DNA from: Pseudomonas typographi
GTDB lineage: Bacteria; Pseudomonadota; Gammaproteobacteria; Pseudomonadales; Pseudomonadaceae
Length of the DNA: 64,000 nt
Assembly (NCBI RefSeq): GCF_014694385.1
Contig: NZ_JAAOCA010000024.1
Coordinates: forward strand, 46,820 to 110,819
Direction: 5' to 3'
The position numbers were made by a program, and so were the translations under genes. The notes under the pieces are model-generated. The model was not told the DNA's origin. It ran no database searches and saw only the letters and a program-made list of their open reading frames with translations. Position 1 is the first letter of the stretch. The number at the start of each line of letters is the position of its first letter. This document shows, one piece after another, positions 25,778-37,264 of the stretch.

Positions 25778-28048
25778 TCAGGCCAGTTCCGCGGCCACCT
25801 CGAAGTCGAACACCAAATCACCATCCCTAAGGTCGACGTGCACAGTGCCGCCGTGCTCGGACAGTTCGCCGAACAGGATCTCTTCGGCCAAGGGGCGCTT
25901 GATCTTGTCTTGGATCAAGCGCGCCATGGGTCGGGCGCCCATTTGCGCGTCGTAGCCTTTCTCTGCCAGCCAGCCGCGCGCCGCGTCGGTGACGTCGAGC
26001 AACACACGCTTGTCTTCGAGCTGGGCCTGTAGTTCGGTAAGGAACTTGTCGACCACGCTCTTGATGACTTCAGTATTAAGCCGGCCGAACTGGATGATGG
26101 TGTCCAGGCGGTTGCGAAATTCCGGTGTGAAGCTTTTCTTGATCACTTCCATGGCATCGGTGGAATGGTCTTGCTGGGTAAAGCCGATCGAGGCGCGCGC
26201 AGCGGTTTCCGCGCCGGCATTGGTGGTCATGATCAGGATCACATTGCGAAAATCCGCCTTGCGCCCGTTGTTGTCGGTCAGGGTACCGTGGTCCATCACC
26301 TGCAACAGCAGGTTGAAGACTTCCGGGTGGGCCTTCTCGATTTCATCGAGCAACAACACACAATGCGGCTGCTTGGTGATCGCCTCGGTCAACAAGCCCC
26401 CTTGGTCGAAGCCCACATAACCGGGCGGCGCGCCGATCAAACGCGACACCGTGTGGCGCTCCATGTATTCGGACATGTCGAAGCGAACCAATTCGATACC
26501 CATGGCCTTGGCCAACTGCCGCGCCGCTTCGGTCTTGCCCACGCCGGTCGGGCCGGCGAAGAGGAACGAGCCTACTGGCTTGTCCGGGGCCTTGAGCCCG
26601 GCCCGGGACAACTTGATAGCCGTGGCCAGCGAGTCGATGGCGGCGTCCTGGCCGAACACGGTGAGCTTCAGATCCCGTTCCAGGTTACGCAGCAGCTCTT
26701 TGTCGGAGGTGCTCACATGCTTAGGCGGAATACGCGCGATCTTGGCGATGATGTCTTCGACCTGCGGCACATCGATGCGCTTGGCCCGCTGCTCCACCGG
26801 CCGAAGGCGCTGGTACGCCCCGGCTTCGTCGATAACGTCGATGGCCTTGTCAGGCATGTGCCGATCATTGATGTAGCGCGACGCCAATTCCGCGGCGGCG
26901 CGCAGCGCCTCGTCACTGTATTCGATTTCATGGTGCTGCTCGAAACGGCCTTTCAGCCCTCGCAGGATGCCGATGGTGTCTTCCACCGACGGCTCGACCA
27001 CGTCGACTTTCTGGAAACGCCGCGCCAATGCGCGATCCTTCTCGAAAATGCCGCGAAATTCCTGGAAGGTGGTCGAGCCGATACAGCGAATCTCACCGCT
27101 GGAAAGCAGCGGCTTGAGCAGGTTGGAGGCATCCATTACCCCCCCTGACGCCGCGCCGGCACCTATGATGGTGTGGATTTCGTCGATGAACAGGATCGCC
27201 TGCGGGCGCTTGCGCAGCTCACCGAGCAACGCCTTGAAGCGTTTTTCGAAATCGCCGCGGTATTTGGTGCCGGCGAGCAGGGCCCCCAAGTCGAGTGAAT
27301 ACACCACACTGTTGGCCAGCAGATCTGGCACCTGGCTGTCGACGATGCGCTTGGCCAGCCCTTCGGCAATGGCGGTTTTACCTACCCCGGCTTCGCCGAC
27401 CAGCAGCGGGTTGTTCTTGCGCCGGCGGGCGAGGATCTGCGCCACGCGCTCCACCTCGTTCTCGCGGCCCACCAGCGGGTCGATACGGCCCTGGCGCGCT
27501 AGCTCGTTCAGGTTGCTGGCATAGGCATCCAGAGGATTGCCTGAGGAAGAAGCCTCACCACCCTCGTCTTCCTGCATTTCCTGCTCACCCTCGGAATGAT
27601 CGCCCGCCCCCGGCACCTTGGAGATGCCATGGGCGATGTAGTTGACCACATCGATACGCGCAACGCTTTGCTGCTTGAGCAGGAACACCGCTTGGCTTTC
27701 CTGTTCGCTGAAGATCGCCACCAGCACATTGGCACCGGTCACTTCGCGTTTGCCCGAGCTTTGCACATGGAACACGGCACGCTGCAGCACCCGTTGAAAG
27801 CCCAGGGTCGGCTGGGTTTCCCGGTCTTCGTCGTGCACCGGAATCAGCGGCGTGGTCGAATCGATGAATTCTTGCAGGTCATGCTTGAGTTTATCGAGGT
27901 TCGCGCCGCAGGCCCGTAGAACGGTCGCGGCCGCCTCGTTATCCAACAAGGCCAACAGAAGGTGCTCGACCGTCATGAATTCATGACGTTTGGAGCGCGC
28001 TTCCTTGAAGGCCAGGTTGAGGGTGACTTCGAGCTCGCGGTTTAACAT
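25778..28048 (-). CDS. clpA: ATP-dependent Clp protease ATP-binding subunit ClpA
   Basis: The 756-aa Hsp100 unfoldase has the N-terminal Clp repeat domain (MLNRELEVTLNLAFKEARSKRHEFMTVEHLLLALL). Two AAA+ modules follow, with Walker A GEAGVGKTAIAEGLA (about 215) and GPTGVGKTEAARQLA (about 495), and Walker B ILFIDEIHTIIGAGAA and VLLLDEIEKAHPEV. It feeds substrates to ClpP. It lies 29 bp downstream of its adaptor clpS, same strand. Confidence 0.97.
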   Translation of the reverse strand: MLNRELEVTLNLAFKEARSKRHEFMTVEHLLLALLDNEAAATVLRACGANLDKLKHDLQEFIDSTTPLIPVHDEDRETQPTLGFQRVLQRAVFHVQSSGKREVTGANVLVAIFSEQESQAVFLLKQQSVARIDVVNYIAHGISKVPGAGDHSEGEQEMQEDEGGEASSSGNPLDAYASNLNELARQGRIDPLVGRENEVERVAQILARRRKNNPLLVGEAGVGKTAIAEGLAKRIVDSQVPDLLANSVVYSLDLGALLAGTKYRGDFEKRFKALLGELRKRPQAILFIDEIHTIIGAGAASGGVMDASNLLKPLLSSGEIRCIGSTTFQEFRGIFEKDRALARRFQKVDVVEPSVEDTIGILRGLKGRFEQHHEIEYSDEALRAAAELASRYINDRHMPDKAIDVIDEAGAYQRLRPVEQRAKRIDVPQVEDIIAKIARIPPKHVSTSDKELLRNLERDLKLTVFGQDAAIDSLATAIKLSRAGLKAPDKPVGSFLFAGPTGVGKTEAARQLAKAMGIELVRFDMSEYMERHTVSRLIGAPPGYVGFDQGGLLTEAITKQPHCVLLLDEIEKAHPEVFNLLLQVMDHGTLTDNNGRKADFRNVILIMTTNAGAETAARASIGFTQQDHSTDAMEVIKKSFTPEFRNRLDTIIQFGRLNTEVIKSVVDKFLTELQAQLEDKRVLLDVTDAARGWLAEKGYDAQMGARPMARLIQDKIKRPLAEEILFGELSEHGGTVHVDLRDGDLVFDFEVAAELA

Positions 28049-28077
28049 AGCTTCACCTCATACCAAGTGGTCGGCGT

Positions 28078-28440
28078 CTAACCGTCCTTCTCGATTTCAC
28101 AGAGTAGCGGATGCTGGCTTTCCCTGGCGTATTGGTTGACCTGCATGGCTTTCGTCTCGGCGATGTCCCGGGTGTACAACCCGCATACCGCCCGCCCTTC
28201 GGTGTGGACGGTCAGCATTACCTTGGTCGCGAGTTCGCGATTGAGGTTGAAGAACATTTCCAGAACCTCGACGACGAAATCCATAGGCGTGTAGTCGTCG
28301 TTGAACAACACCACCTTGTACATTGGCGGTGCTTGCAGCGCAGGCTTGGATTCCTGCACCGCCACACCCGCTGCGTCGTCCTCACCGGGCAGCGGGCGAT
28401 CCTGATTGAATGTTAGTCGAATTCGGTTCGATGCATGCAT
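28078..28440 (-). CDS. clpS: ClpA adaptor protein ClpS
   Basis: The 120-aa adaptor has the ClpS core PPMYKVVLFNDDYTPMDFVVEVLEMFF, then HTEGRAVCGLYTRDIAETK. The core includes the acidic residues that grip N-end-rule residues. The start at MHASNRIRL is chosen by family convention; five codons upstream (28455) is also possible. It directs Leu/Phe/Trp/Tyr N-degrons to ClpAP and is divergent from cspD. Confidence 0.95.
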   Translation of the reverse strand: MHASNRIRLTFNQDRPLPGEDDAAGVAVQESKPALQAPPMYKVVLFNDDYTPMDFVVEVLEMFFNLNRELATKVMLTVHTEGRAVCGLYTRDIAETKAMQVNQYARESQHPLLCEIEKDG

Positions 28441-28666
28441 GGGAAGACGGTTCATCGTTCAGCGAATAAAAGGTTGAGGGTTGGAGTGATGTCGGGATTG
28501 ATACTCGGCCGCCGCATGACCTTGACTATCGGCAAAACGGTGTTACAAACAGTAGAACCCACATTGGGGAATAAAGGTCCGCGCCGTCAAATAAAATTTT
28601 TTTTGCCGGCGCGCGGGCCAGGTGGATGATACCCCACAGAAGGGGTCTTTGCAGAGGGATATGGGT

Positions 28667-28924
28667 ATGCTGATCGGCAAAGTCAAGTGGTTCAACAATG
28701 CCAAGGGCTACGGGTTCATTAACGAAGAGGGCAAGTCCGAGGATTTGTTCGCTCATTTTTCAGCCATCCGGATGGACGGCTACAAAACCCTGAAAGCCGG
28801 CCAGCCCGTGGAATTCGAAATCGTCCAGGGGCCTAAAGGGCTGCACGCGGTGAACATCAGTGCGGCCAGCGAAGCGATCCGTTCGCCGGCGCCCGCTGAG
28901 ATCACGGCGCGCGCGCCCGCCTGA
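28667..28924 (+). CDS. cspD: Cold-shock-domain protein CspD-like
   Basis: The 85-aa protein has the nucleic-acid-binding cold-shock motifs GKVKWFNNAKGYGFI (RNP1) and DLFAHFSAI (RNP2), followed by a short Ala/Pro-rich tail. CspD of E. coli is a stationary-phase inhibitor of replication. The start is set at ATG 28667 because GAGGG is 8-9 bases away; the ATG two codons upstream is too close to it. An AT-rich tract (AAATAAAATTTTTTTT) at about 28590-28606 lies in the clpS-cspD divergent promoter region. Confidence 0.93.
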   Translation: MLIGKVKWFNNAKGYGFINEEGKSEDLFAHFSAIRMDGYKTLKAGQPVEFEIVQGPKGLHAVNISAASEAIRSPAPAEITARAPA

Positions 28925-28939
28925 CCACCACCACCACGG

Positions 28940-28964
28940 CGAAAACCGGCGGCGCCGGTTTTCG
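28940..28964 (+). terminator. Terminator of cspD
   Basis: CGAAAACCGGC and GCCGGTTTTCG pair across a GGC loop, 15 bases past the stop. The arms carry A- and T-runs, so it could work in either direction. Confidence 0.75.
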
Positions 28965-29162
28965 AGCTTTCTGCGGGGCGCTGTCCCGGCCATTCTCCCT
29001 ATTCCCTCTGATTCGCCGTTCCCCATCTGCCTAGCGTTATGTATCGACGTTCGCACCAATATTGATCCATCAGTGTTGTGGCCGGGCCAGGCGCCACCCG
29101 GCAACACAGGGCGCGGACATAAGCGTACGGCCAACGCCAGAGACACGCCTCCACCTTTGGTC

Positions 29163-29193
29163 TTGATGCTTAAGACGCAAGGTTTGATATACT
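29163..29193 (+). promoter_or_regulatory. Putative promoter of idh
   Basis: TTGATG (29163-29168) and TATACT (29188-29193) lie 19 bp apart, which is long. An alternative -10 GATATA gives 17 bp spacing. The leader to idh would be about 245 nt. Confidence 0.4.
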
Positions 29194-29446
29194 TCGCCGG
29201 TGACCGCCGGGTCATGGGCGCCGCAGGGCCTTGATCGCCGCCTTGCCGAGGTTCGCCGGTCTGGTCATTTGTTTCAGAAGGTTACGCCGTAACCCCGGCG
29301 CGACCGCTTGACGCTCGACTGATGCACCCACCATCACCGCGAAGCCGTCTCGACTTGCGGCCACGGGCTCGGCCCCTGATCGCAAGCGCCTACCCTGCGC
29401 ATTCGAGCCGCCCAGCATGCTCAGCAAAACAGAGAGTTAACCTGAT

Positions 29447-31672
<2,226 letters not shown>

Positions 31673-31694
31673 CGCGGCGCCCGCGCCGCGAACC

Positions 31695-31724
31695 GAACCC
31701 CGGCCCGCGCCGGGGTTCTTTTTT
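31695..31724 (+). terminator. Terminator of idh
   Basis: GAACCCCGGC, CCGC loop, GCCGGGGTTC, then TTTTTT. A classic intrinsic terminator located just before nudJ. Confidence 0.9.
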
Positions 31725-31739
31725 CATGAAGAGCGTGCA

Positions 31740-32180
31740 ATGAGCTGGCAGCCCCATATCACCGTCGCCACCTTGGTGCAGGACGGCGAGCGTTTTTTGT
31801 TCGTCGAAGAGCACAAGGCCGGGCGCGACGTACTCAACCAACCCGCGGGCCACCTCGAAGCCGGCGAAACCCTGCGCCAGGCGGCGCTGCGTGAAACCCT
31901 CGAAGAGACCGCCTGGTCCGTGGCGCTGACCGGCGTCAGCGGCATCTACCTGTATACCGCCCCAAGCAACGGCGTAACCTACCAACGTGTATGCTTCAGC
32001 GCCCACCCGCTGCGCCACGACCCACACCGCGCCCTGGATGATGGCATATTGCGTGCTGTGTGGCTGACACGCGACCAATTGGCCGCAGCCGCCAACCGCT
32101 GGCGCAGCGAACTGGTGCTGCGCTGCCTGGACGACTACCTTGAAAGGGGCGCCTACCCCTTGGACGTGGTGTGCGACTGA
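31740..32180 (+). CDS. nudJ: Nudix hydrolase (NudJ-like phosphatase)
   Basis: The 146-aa protein carries the Nudix box as GHLEAGETLRQAALRETLEETA, a near match to GX5EX7REUXEEXGU. The opening WQPHITVATLVQDGERFLFVEE is typical of NudJ. NudJ-type enzymes hydrolyse thiamine pyrophosphate and nucleoside di/triphosphates. It lies directly upstream of mnmA, the common order in gammaproteobacteria (nudJ-mnmA-hflD-purB). Confidence 0.9.
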   Translation: MSWQPHITVATLVQDGERFLFVEEHKAGRDVLNQPAGHLEAGETLRQAALRETLEETAWSVALTGVSGIYLYTAPSNGVTYQRVCFSAHPLRHDPHRALDDGILRAVWLTRDQLAAAANRWRSELVLRCLDDYLERGAYPLDVVCD

Positions 32181-32196
32181 GGGCACCAGTCAGGTT

Positions 32197-32225
32197 TTTG
32201 CGCCGCGCCGCCGACCTGTTAGAAT
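32197..32225 (+). promoter_or_regulatory. Putative promoter of mnmA
   Basis: TTTGCG (32197-32202) and TAGAAT (32220-32225) with 17-bp spacing lie 34 bases before the mnmA ATG. Confidence 0.45.
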
Positions 32226-32259
32226 CCGCCTCTTTTCATTCGATACCTGCGCTAGCCCT

Positions 32260-33393
32260 ATGCCCGTTTCCCAGCCCGCCTCGAACAACACGCGCGTGAT
32301 CGTCGGCATGTCCGGCGGCGTCGACTCCTCCGTGTCTGCCCTGTTACTGCTCGAACAGGGGTATCAGGTCGAAGGCCTGTTCATGAAAAACTGGGAGGAA
32401 GACGACGGCACGGAATACTGCACCGCCCGCGAAGACCTTGCCGACGCCCAGGCCGTTTGCGACCGCCTCGGGATCCGTTTGCATACCGCCAATTTCGCCG
32501 CCGAGTATTGGGATAACGTATTCGAGCATTTTTTGGCCGAGTACAAGGCCGGGCGCACACCGAACCCGGATATCCTGTGCAACCGTGAAATCAAGTTCAA
32601 AGCCTTCCTGGACTATGCCTTGGGCCTGGGCGCAGATCTGATCGCCACCGGCCATTACGTGCGCCGCCGTGACTGCGACGGCACGGCGCAGTTGCTCAAG
32701 GGGTTAGACCCGAACAAAGACCAGAGCTATTTCCTGCACGCCGTGGGCGGCGCGCAAATCGCCCGCAGTTTGTTCCCGGTCGGCGAACTGGAAAAACCCC
32801 AGGTACGCGCCATTGCCGAACGCCACGGCCTGGCCACGGCCAAGAAAAAAGACTCCACCGGCATCTGCTTTATCGGTGAGCGCCGCTTCAGCGACTTCCT
32901 CAAGCAATACCTGCCGGCCCAGCCTGGCGAGATCCACACCACCACGGGCGACGTGATCGGCCAACACCATGGCCTGATGTATCACACCATTGGCCAGCGC
33001 CAGGGCCTGGGCATCGGCGGCCTGAAAGACGCCAGTGACGACCCCTGGTACGTGTTGGCCAAAGACTTGGCGCGCAACGTACTGGTGGTGGGCCAGGGCA
33101 ATGAGCACCCGATGTTGTTTTCCGGCGCGCTGCACGCCACCGAGCTGTATTGGGTGAACCCGGTCGAGATCAGCGCACCGCGCCGGCTTACCGCCAAGGT
33201 GCGCTACCGCCAGGCTGACCAAAGCTGCACGCTGGAACGCAGCGAACAGGGCTATCGCGCGGTATTTGATACCCCGCAGCGCGCGGTCACCCCGGGACAG
33301 TCGGTGGTGTTCTACGACGGCGAGGTTTGCCTAGGTGGCGGCGTGATCGAATACGCCGAGGCTTTTTACCGGAACAAGGATACAGCGGCATGA
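32260..33393 (+). CDS. mnmA: tRNA-specific 2-thiouridylase MnmA
   Basis: The 377-aa protein has the PP-loop VIVGMSGGVDSSVSA, the catalytic Cys regions (PNPDILCNREIKF and KDSTGICFIGERRF) and the GLDPNKDQSYFLHAV block. It inserts sulfur at U34 of tRNA-Lys, -Glu and -Gln. The start is the ATG followed by PVSQPAS; a longer frame overlapping nudJ is rejected. Its stop overlaps hflD by ATGA. The TusBCDE relay feeding its sulfur is not at its usual place beyond cysG. Confidence 0.96.
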   Translation: MPVSQPASNNTRVIVGMSGGVDSSVSALLLLEQGYQVEGLFMKNWEEDDGTEYCTAREDLADAQAVCDRLGIRLHTANFAAEYWDNVFEHFLAEYKAGRTPNPDILCNREIKFKAFLDYALGLGADLIATGHYVRRRDCDGTAQLLKGLDPNKDQSYFLHAVGGAQIARSLFPVGELEKPQVRAIAERHGLATAKKKDSTGICFIGERRFSDFLKQYLPAQPGEIHTTTGDVIGQHHGLMYHTIGQRQGLGIGGLKDASDDPWYVLAKDLARNVLVVGQGNEHPMLFSGALHATELYWVNPVEISAPRRLTAKVRYRQADQSCTLERSEQGYRAVFDTPQRAVTPGQSVVFYDGEVCLGGGVIEYAEAFYRNKDTAA

Positions 33394-34019
33394 GCGGTAC
33401 CTTGCACGAACAACTGACGGCACTGGGGGCGGTGTTCGAGGCGGCGGTACTGGTCGACCGCATCGCCAAGACCGGCCAGGTCAGCGAAGCGGAACTGGCG
33501 TGCATGCTCGGCAGCTTATTGGTGCGCGACCCACGGGACACCCTCGACGTGTTCGGCGGCAGCGACCTGCACTTGCGTGAGGGCTACGGCGCCCTGGCCG
33601 GTGCACTGGAGCGCGACCCCGCGGCGCTGCAACGTGAACCGTTGCGCTATGCCCTATCGATGTTGGGCTTGGAGCGCCAGTTGGCTAAACGGGGCGACAT
33701 GCTCGAACTGATTGGCCGGCGCCTACCGCAGTTGCAGTCGCAAGTGGAGCACTTTGGCCCGGCCCACGAAAACGTCATCGCCGCCAGTGGCGCCCTGTAC
33801 CAAGACACCCTTAGCACCTTGCGCCAGCGCATCCAGGTACACGGGGACATGCGCCACCTGCAACAGCCGAGCAACGCCTCGAAAATCCGCGCGCTGCTGC
33901 TGGCCGGTATCCGCTGCGCCCGGTTGTGGCGCCAGTTAGGTGGCAACCGCTGGCAATTGTTGTTCAGCCGGCGCAAGCTGCTGCGGGCGTTGTATCCGAT
34001 GCTTGGGGGTAATGGTTGA
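33390..34019 (+). CDS. hflD: High frequency lysogenization protein HflD homolog
   Basis: The 209-aa all-helical protein matches HflD. It has LTALGAVFEAAVLVDRIAKTGQ, then the central LRYALSMLGLERQLAKR and the C-terminal IRALLLAGIRCARLWRQLGGNRWQLLFSRRKLL. It is membrane-associated in E. coli and affects CII stability. Its wider role is unclear. The ATG overlaps the mnmA stop, and purB follows, as in many gammaproteobacteria. Confidence 0.93.
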   Translation: MSGTLHEQLTALGAVFEAAVLVDRIAKTGQVSEAELACMLGSLLVRDPRDTLDVFGGSDLHLREGYGALAGALERDPAALQREPLRYALSMLGLERQLAKRGDMLELIGRRLPQLQSQVEHFGPAHENVIAASGALYQDTLSTLRQRIQVHGDMRHLQQPSNASKIRALLLAGIRCARLWRQLGGNRWQLLFSRRKLLRALYPMLGGNG

Positions 34020-34144
34020 CCGCCACGCGCACCCCGTTGGGCCGCGTTGCCCCTTGCGTGAAGCTTGGCCCCTTGCATGCATTTGTCGATCTAATTCGTG
34101 TATGCTATGCGCCCTTTTTGTAGCCCGACTGTCCGAGAACCCCC

Positions 34145-35515
34145 ATGCAGCTTTCTTCGCTCACTGCGGTTTCCCCTGTAGACGGCCGCTATGCCGGCAA
34201 GACCCAGGCCTTGCGCGCCATCTTCAGCGAATATGGCCTGATTCGTTTTCGCGCCCTGGTCGAAGTGCGCTGGCTGCAACGCCTGGCCGCGCATCCGCAA
34301 GTCGCCGAAGTCGCCCCGCTCAGCGCCGCTGCCAATGCCCTGCTCGATGAACTGGCCACTGACTTCTCCCTCGAGCATGCCGAGCGGGTCAAGGAGATCG
34401 AGCGCACCACCAACCACGACGTGAAGGCAATCGAATACCTGCTCAAGGAGCAGGCCGCCAAATTGCCGGAACTGGCCAAGGTCAGCGAATTCATCCACTT
34501 TGCCTGCACCAGCGAAGACATCAACAACCTGTCCCACGCGCTGATGCTGCGCGAGGGTCGCGACAGCGTGCTGCTGCCCCTGATGCGCCAAATCGCCGAC
34601 GCCATCCGCGAGTTGGCCATTCGCTTCGCCGAAGTGCCCATGCTGTCGCGTACCCATGGCCAGCCGGCCTCGCCCACCACCCTGGGCAAGGAGTTGGCCA
34701 ACGTCGCCTACCGCCTGCGCCGGCAAATCGACCAGGTTGCTGCCGTACCGCTGCTGGGCAAGATCAACGGCGCCGTGGGTAACTACAACGCTCACCTGGC
34801 GGCCTACCCGCAAGTGGATTGGGAAGCCAACGCCCGCGCCTTCATCGAAGAGGGGCTGGGGCTGGTGTTCAACCCCTATACTACGCAGATCGAGCCACAC
34901 GATTACATCGCCGAACTGTTCGACGCGATCACCCGCTTCAACACCATCTTGATCGACTTCGACCGGGACGTATGGGGCTATATCTCCCTGGGTTACTTCA
35001 AGCAGCGCACCGTGGCCGGCGAGATCGGTTCGTCGACCATGCCGCACAAGGTCAACCCGATCGACTTCGAAAACTCCGAAGGCAACCTGGGGCTGGCCAA
35101 TGCACTGTTCCAGCACCTGGCCCGCAAGCTGCCGATCTCACGCTGGCAGCGCGACCTCACCGACTCTACTGTGCTGCGCAACCTCGGCGTAGGCTTCGCC
35201 CATAGCGTGATCGCCTACGAGGCCAGCCTCAAGGGTATCGGCAAGCTGGAAATCAACAGCGCCCGCCTGGCGGCCGACCTCGATGCTTGCTGGGAAGTCC
35301 TGGCTGAACCGATCCAGACGGTGATGCGCCGATACAACGTCGAGAACCCGTATGAGAAGCTCAAGGAGCTGACCCGCGGCAAAGGCATCAGCGCCGATGT
35401 ACTCAAAACCTTCATCGACGCCTTGGCCATTCCCGACGCCGCGAAAGCCGAACTGCATCAGCTCACACCGGCCAACTATATTGGCAACGCCGCCGCGCAG
35501 GCCAAGCGCATCTGA
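34145..35515 (+). CDS. purB: Adenylosuccinate lyase
   Basis: The 456-aa fumarase-superfamily lyase has LTAVSPVDGRYAGKT at the start, the active-site segments TNHDVKAIEYLLKE and FACTSEDINNLSHALML, and the flexible signature loop GSSTMPHKVNPIDFENSEGN. It cleaves SAICAR and adenylosuccinate. It is the normal housekeeping copy in its conserved position. A divergent PurA-like ligase lies 29 kb away, and no second lyase lies beside that gene. Confidence 0.97.
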   Translation: MQLSSLTAVSPVDGRYAGKTQALRAIFSEYGLIRFRALVEVRWLQRLAAHPQVAEVAPLSAAANALLDELATDFSLEHAERVKEIERTTNHDVKAIEYLLKEQAAKLPELAKVSEFIHFACTSEDINNLSHALMLREGRDSVLLPLMRQIADAIRELAIRFAEVPMLSRTHGQPASPTTLGKELANVAYRLRRQIDQVAAVPLLGKINGAVGNYNAHLAAYPQVDWEANARAFIEEGLGLVFNPYTTQIEPHDYIAELFDAITRFNTILIDFDRDVWGYISLGYFKQRTVAGEIGSSTMPHKVNPIDFENSEGNLGLANALFQHLARKLPISRWQRDLTDSTVLRNLGVGFAHSVIAYEASLKGIGKLEINSARLAADLDACWEVLAEPIQTVMRRYNVENPYEKLKELTRGKGISADVLKTFIDALAIPDAAKAELHQLTPANYIGNAAAQAKRI

Positions 35516-35531
35516 ACCGTGACCGCCTGAG

Positions 35532-35560
35532 ACGCCCGGCCTAGGCCGGGCGTTTTTCTT
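35532..35560 (+). terminator. Terminator of purB
   Basis: ACGCCCGGCC, T/A turn, GGCCGGGCGT, followed by TTTTTCTT. Confidence 0.9.
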
Positions 35561-35592
35561 TGCGCATTGCATTATTTAACAGTGGGTTATGT

Positions 35593-36762
35593 ATGAATAA
35601 CGATACTTCTCTTGAACTTCTCGGCGGCCTGACCGCGCGGCAGTTCTTACGTGACTACTGGCAAAAAAAACCGCTATTGATTCGCCAGGCCTTCCCTGCT
35701 TTCCAAAACCCACTTGAACCCGATGAACTGGCCGGTTTGGCACTGGAGGACGAAATCGAGTCGCGCATCGTGCTCGAGCATGGCGCCCAACCCTGGGAAC
35801 TGCGCCGCGGGCCCTTTGCCGAAGACACCTTCAGCACCCTGCCCGAGCGCGACTGGACCCTGTTGGTACAAGCGGTGGACCAATTCGTGCCCGAAGTGAA
35901 CAGCCTGCTCGATCATTTCCGCTTTCTGCCCACCTGGCGCATCGACGACGTGATGGTCAGCTACGCCGCACCGGGCGGGGGCGTTGGCCCGCATTTCGAC
36001 AATTATGATGTATTCCTGTTGCAAGGCCATGGCCACCGCACCTGGAGGCTGGGGCAAATGTGCACCGGTGACAGCCCGCTGCTCGAGCACACCGACCTGC
36101 GCATCTTGGCCGATTTCGACGAAAGCCAAAGCTTTACCCTGGAGCCGGGCGACATGCTCTATTTACCGCCTCGCCTGGCCCACTTCGGCACCGCTGATGA
36201 CGAATGCATGACCTACAGTGTGGGCTTTCGCGCACCCAGTGCGACGGAAGTGCTGACCCACTTTACTGATTTTCTCGGGCAGTTCATCCCCGATGAAGAG
36301 CGTTACAGCGACGCCGATACCACCCCTGCGGCGGACCCAACGCAACTGCAACACGACGCATTGGCCCGGCTCAAGGCGCTGGTTAACAAGCACATGAACG
36401 ATGATCACCTGCTGCTAACGTGGTTCGGCCAGTTCATGACTGAACCACGGTATCCAGAGCGGGTGAACGGCGATGCCCTGCCGCCGAGCGAGCTGCGCCA
36501 GCACCTTGCCGAAGGCGCCCTACTGGTCCGCAACCCTAGCGCGCGCCTGGCCTGGGCCGAAATGGACGGCTACGTGACGCTGTTCGCCAGCGGCCAAAGC
36601 CGCTTGCTCGAACCACGCCTGCGTGAACTGCTTAAACAAGTCTGCAGCGCCGATGCCCTGCACAGCGACAACCTGGGGGAATGGCTGGAAGATGAAGAAG
36701 CGCTGATGCTGCTGTGCCAATTGGTAGAACAAGGCAGCCTGGGGTTTGCCGTCGATGAATGA
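35593..36762 (+). CDS. roxA: JmjC/cupin 2-oxoglutarate oxygenase, ribosomal protein uL16 3-hydroxylase (RoxA/YcfD type)
   Basis: The 389-aa protein has the YcfD N-terminus (FLRDYWQKKPLLIRQAFP), then the iron-binding HxD in GGGVGPHFDNYDVFLLQ and the distal GDMLYLPPRLAHFG with the third His ligand. A C-terminal winged-helix-like domain follows. The family hydroxylates an Arg of uL16. The start is at MNNDTSLELLGG, the conserved N-terminus. The following acetyltransferase overlaps its stop. Confidence 0.92.
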   Translation: MNNDTSLELLGGLTARQFLRDYWQKKPLLIRQAFPAFQNPLEPDELAGLALEDEIESRIVLEHGAQPWELRRGPFAEDTFSTLPERDWTLLVQAVDQFVPEVNSLLDHFRFLPTWRIDDVMVSYAAPGGGVGPHFDNYDVFLLQGHGHRTWRLGQMCTGDSPLLEHTDLRILADFDESQSFTLEPGDMLYLPPRLAHFGTADDECMTYSVGFRAPSATEVLTHFTDFLGQFIPDEERYSDADTTPAADPTQLQHDALARLKALVNKHMNDDHLLLTWFGQFMTEPRYPERVNGDALPPSELRQHLAEGALLVRNPSARLAWAEMDGYVTLFASGQSRLLEPRLRELLKQVCSADALHSDNLGEWLEDEEALMLLCQLVEQGSLGFAVDE

Positions 36763-37177
36763 GATCAGTGTACGAGTAGCGGATTGGCACCGCGACTACA
36801 ACGATATCCACCGCATTCGCCAGGCGGTGTTCGTCACTGAACAAGCGGTACCGCCCGAGCAGGAATGGGACGGCGAAGACGACACCGCCGTGCACTTTTT
36901 GGCTTGCGAAGGCGAGTTCGCCGTGGGCACCGCCCGCCTCACCCCTGACGGCCATATTGGCCGGGTGGCGGTGCTGAAAGACTGGCGCGGGCTGAACATC
37001 GGCCACGCGCTATTGCAGGCCGCCCTCGCCCAGGCCGACCGGCAAGGCTTGCATGAGCAAAAGTTGACCGCGCAAGTACATGCCAGCGCGTTCTATGAGC
37101 GCCAGGGCTTTGAAGTGGTCAGCGAGGAGTTCCTCGAGGCCGGCATTGCCCATGTCGATATGCTGCGCCGCAGTTGA
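36755..37177 (+). CDS. GNAT-family N-acetyltransferase
   Basis: The 140-aa protein is an ElaA/YjcF-like GNAT. It has IRQAVFVTEQAVPPEQEWDGED, then the acetyl-CoA-binding IGRVAVLKDWRGLNIGHALL and the HASAFYERQGFEVV strand-helix. The ATG sits inside the last codons of roxA (8-base overlap), so the genes are coupled. The acceptor is unknown. Confidence 0.9.
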   Translation: MNEISVRVADWHRDYNDIHRIRQAVFVTEQAVPPEQEWDGEDDTAVHFLACEGEFAVGTARLTPDGHIGRVAVLKDWRGLNIGHALLQAALAQADRQGLHEQKLTAQVHASAFYERQGFEVVSEEFLEAGIAHVDMLRRS

Positions 37178-37264
37178 CAGCAACGTACCCGCGGCAAGCG
37201 GCATAAGCCATACTGGGGACAGAAGGGGCCGTGCGCCATGGCCCCACCGCGGAGCCCCCATGCG

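Larger units (their letters stand above)
28925..29446. other. Intergenic region between cspD and idh; no icd gene
   Basis: This 522-bp stretch holds the cspD terminator, a putative idh promoter and no credible coding sequence. In P. aeruginosa and P. putida, as I recall, the homodimeric isocitrate dehydrogenase gene icd occupies this interval, divergent from idh. I see no remnant of it. Confidence 0.6.
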
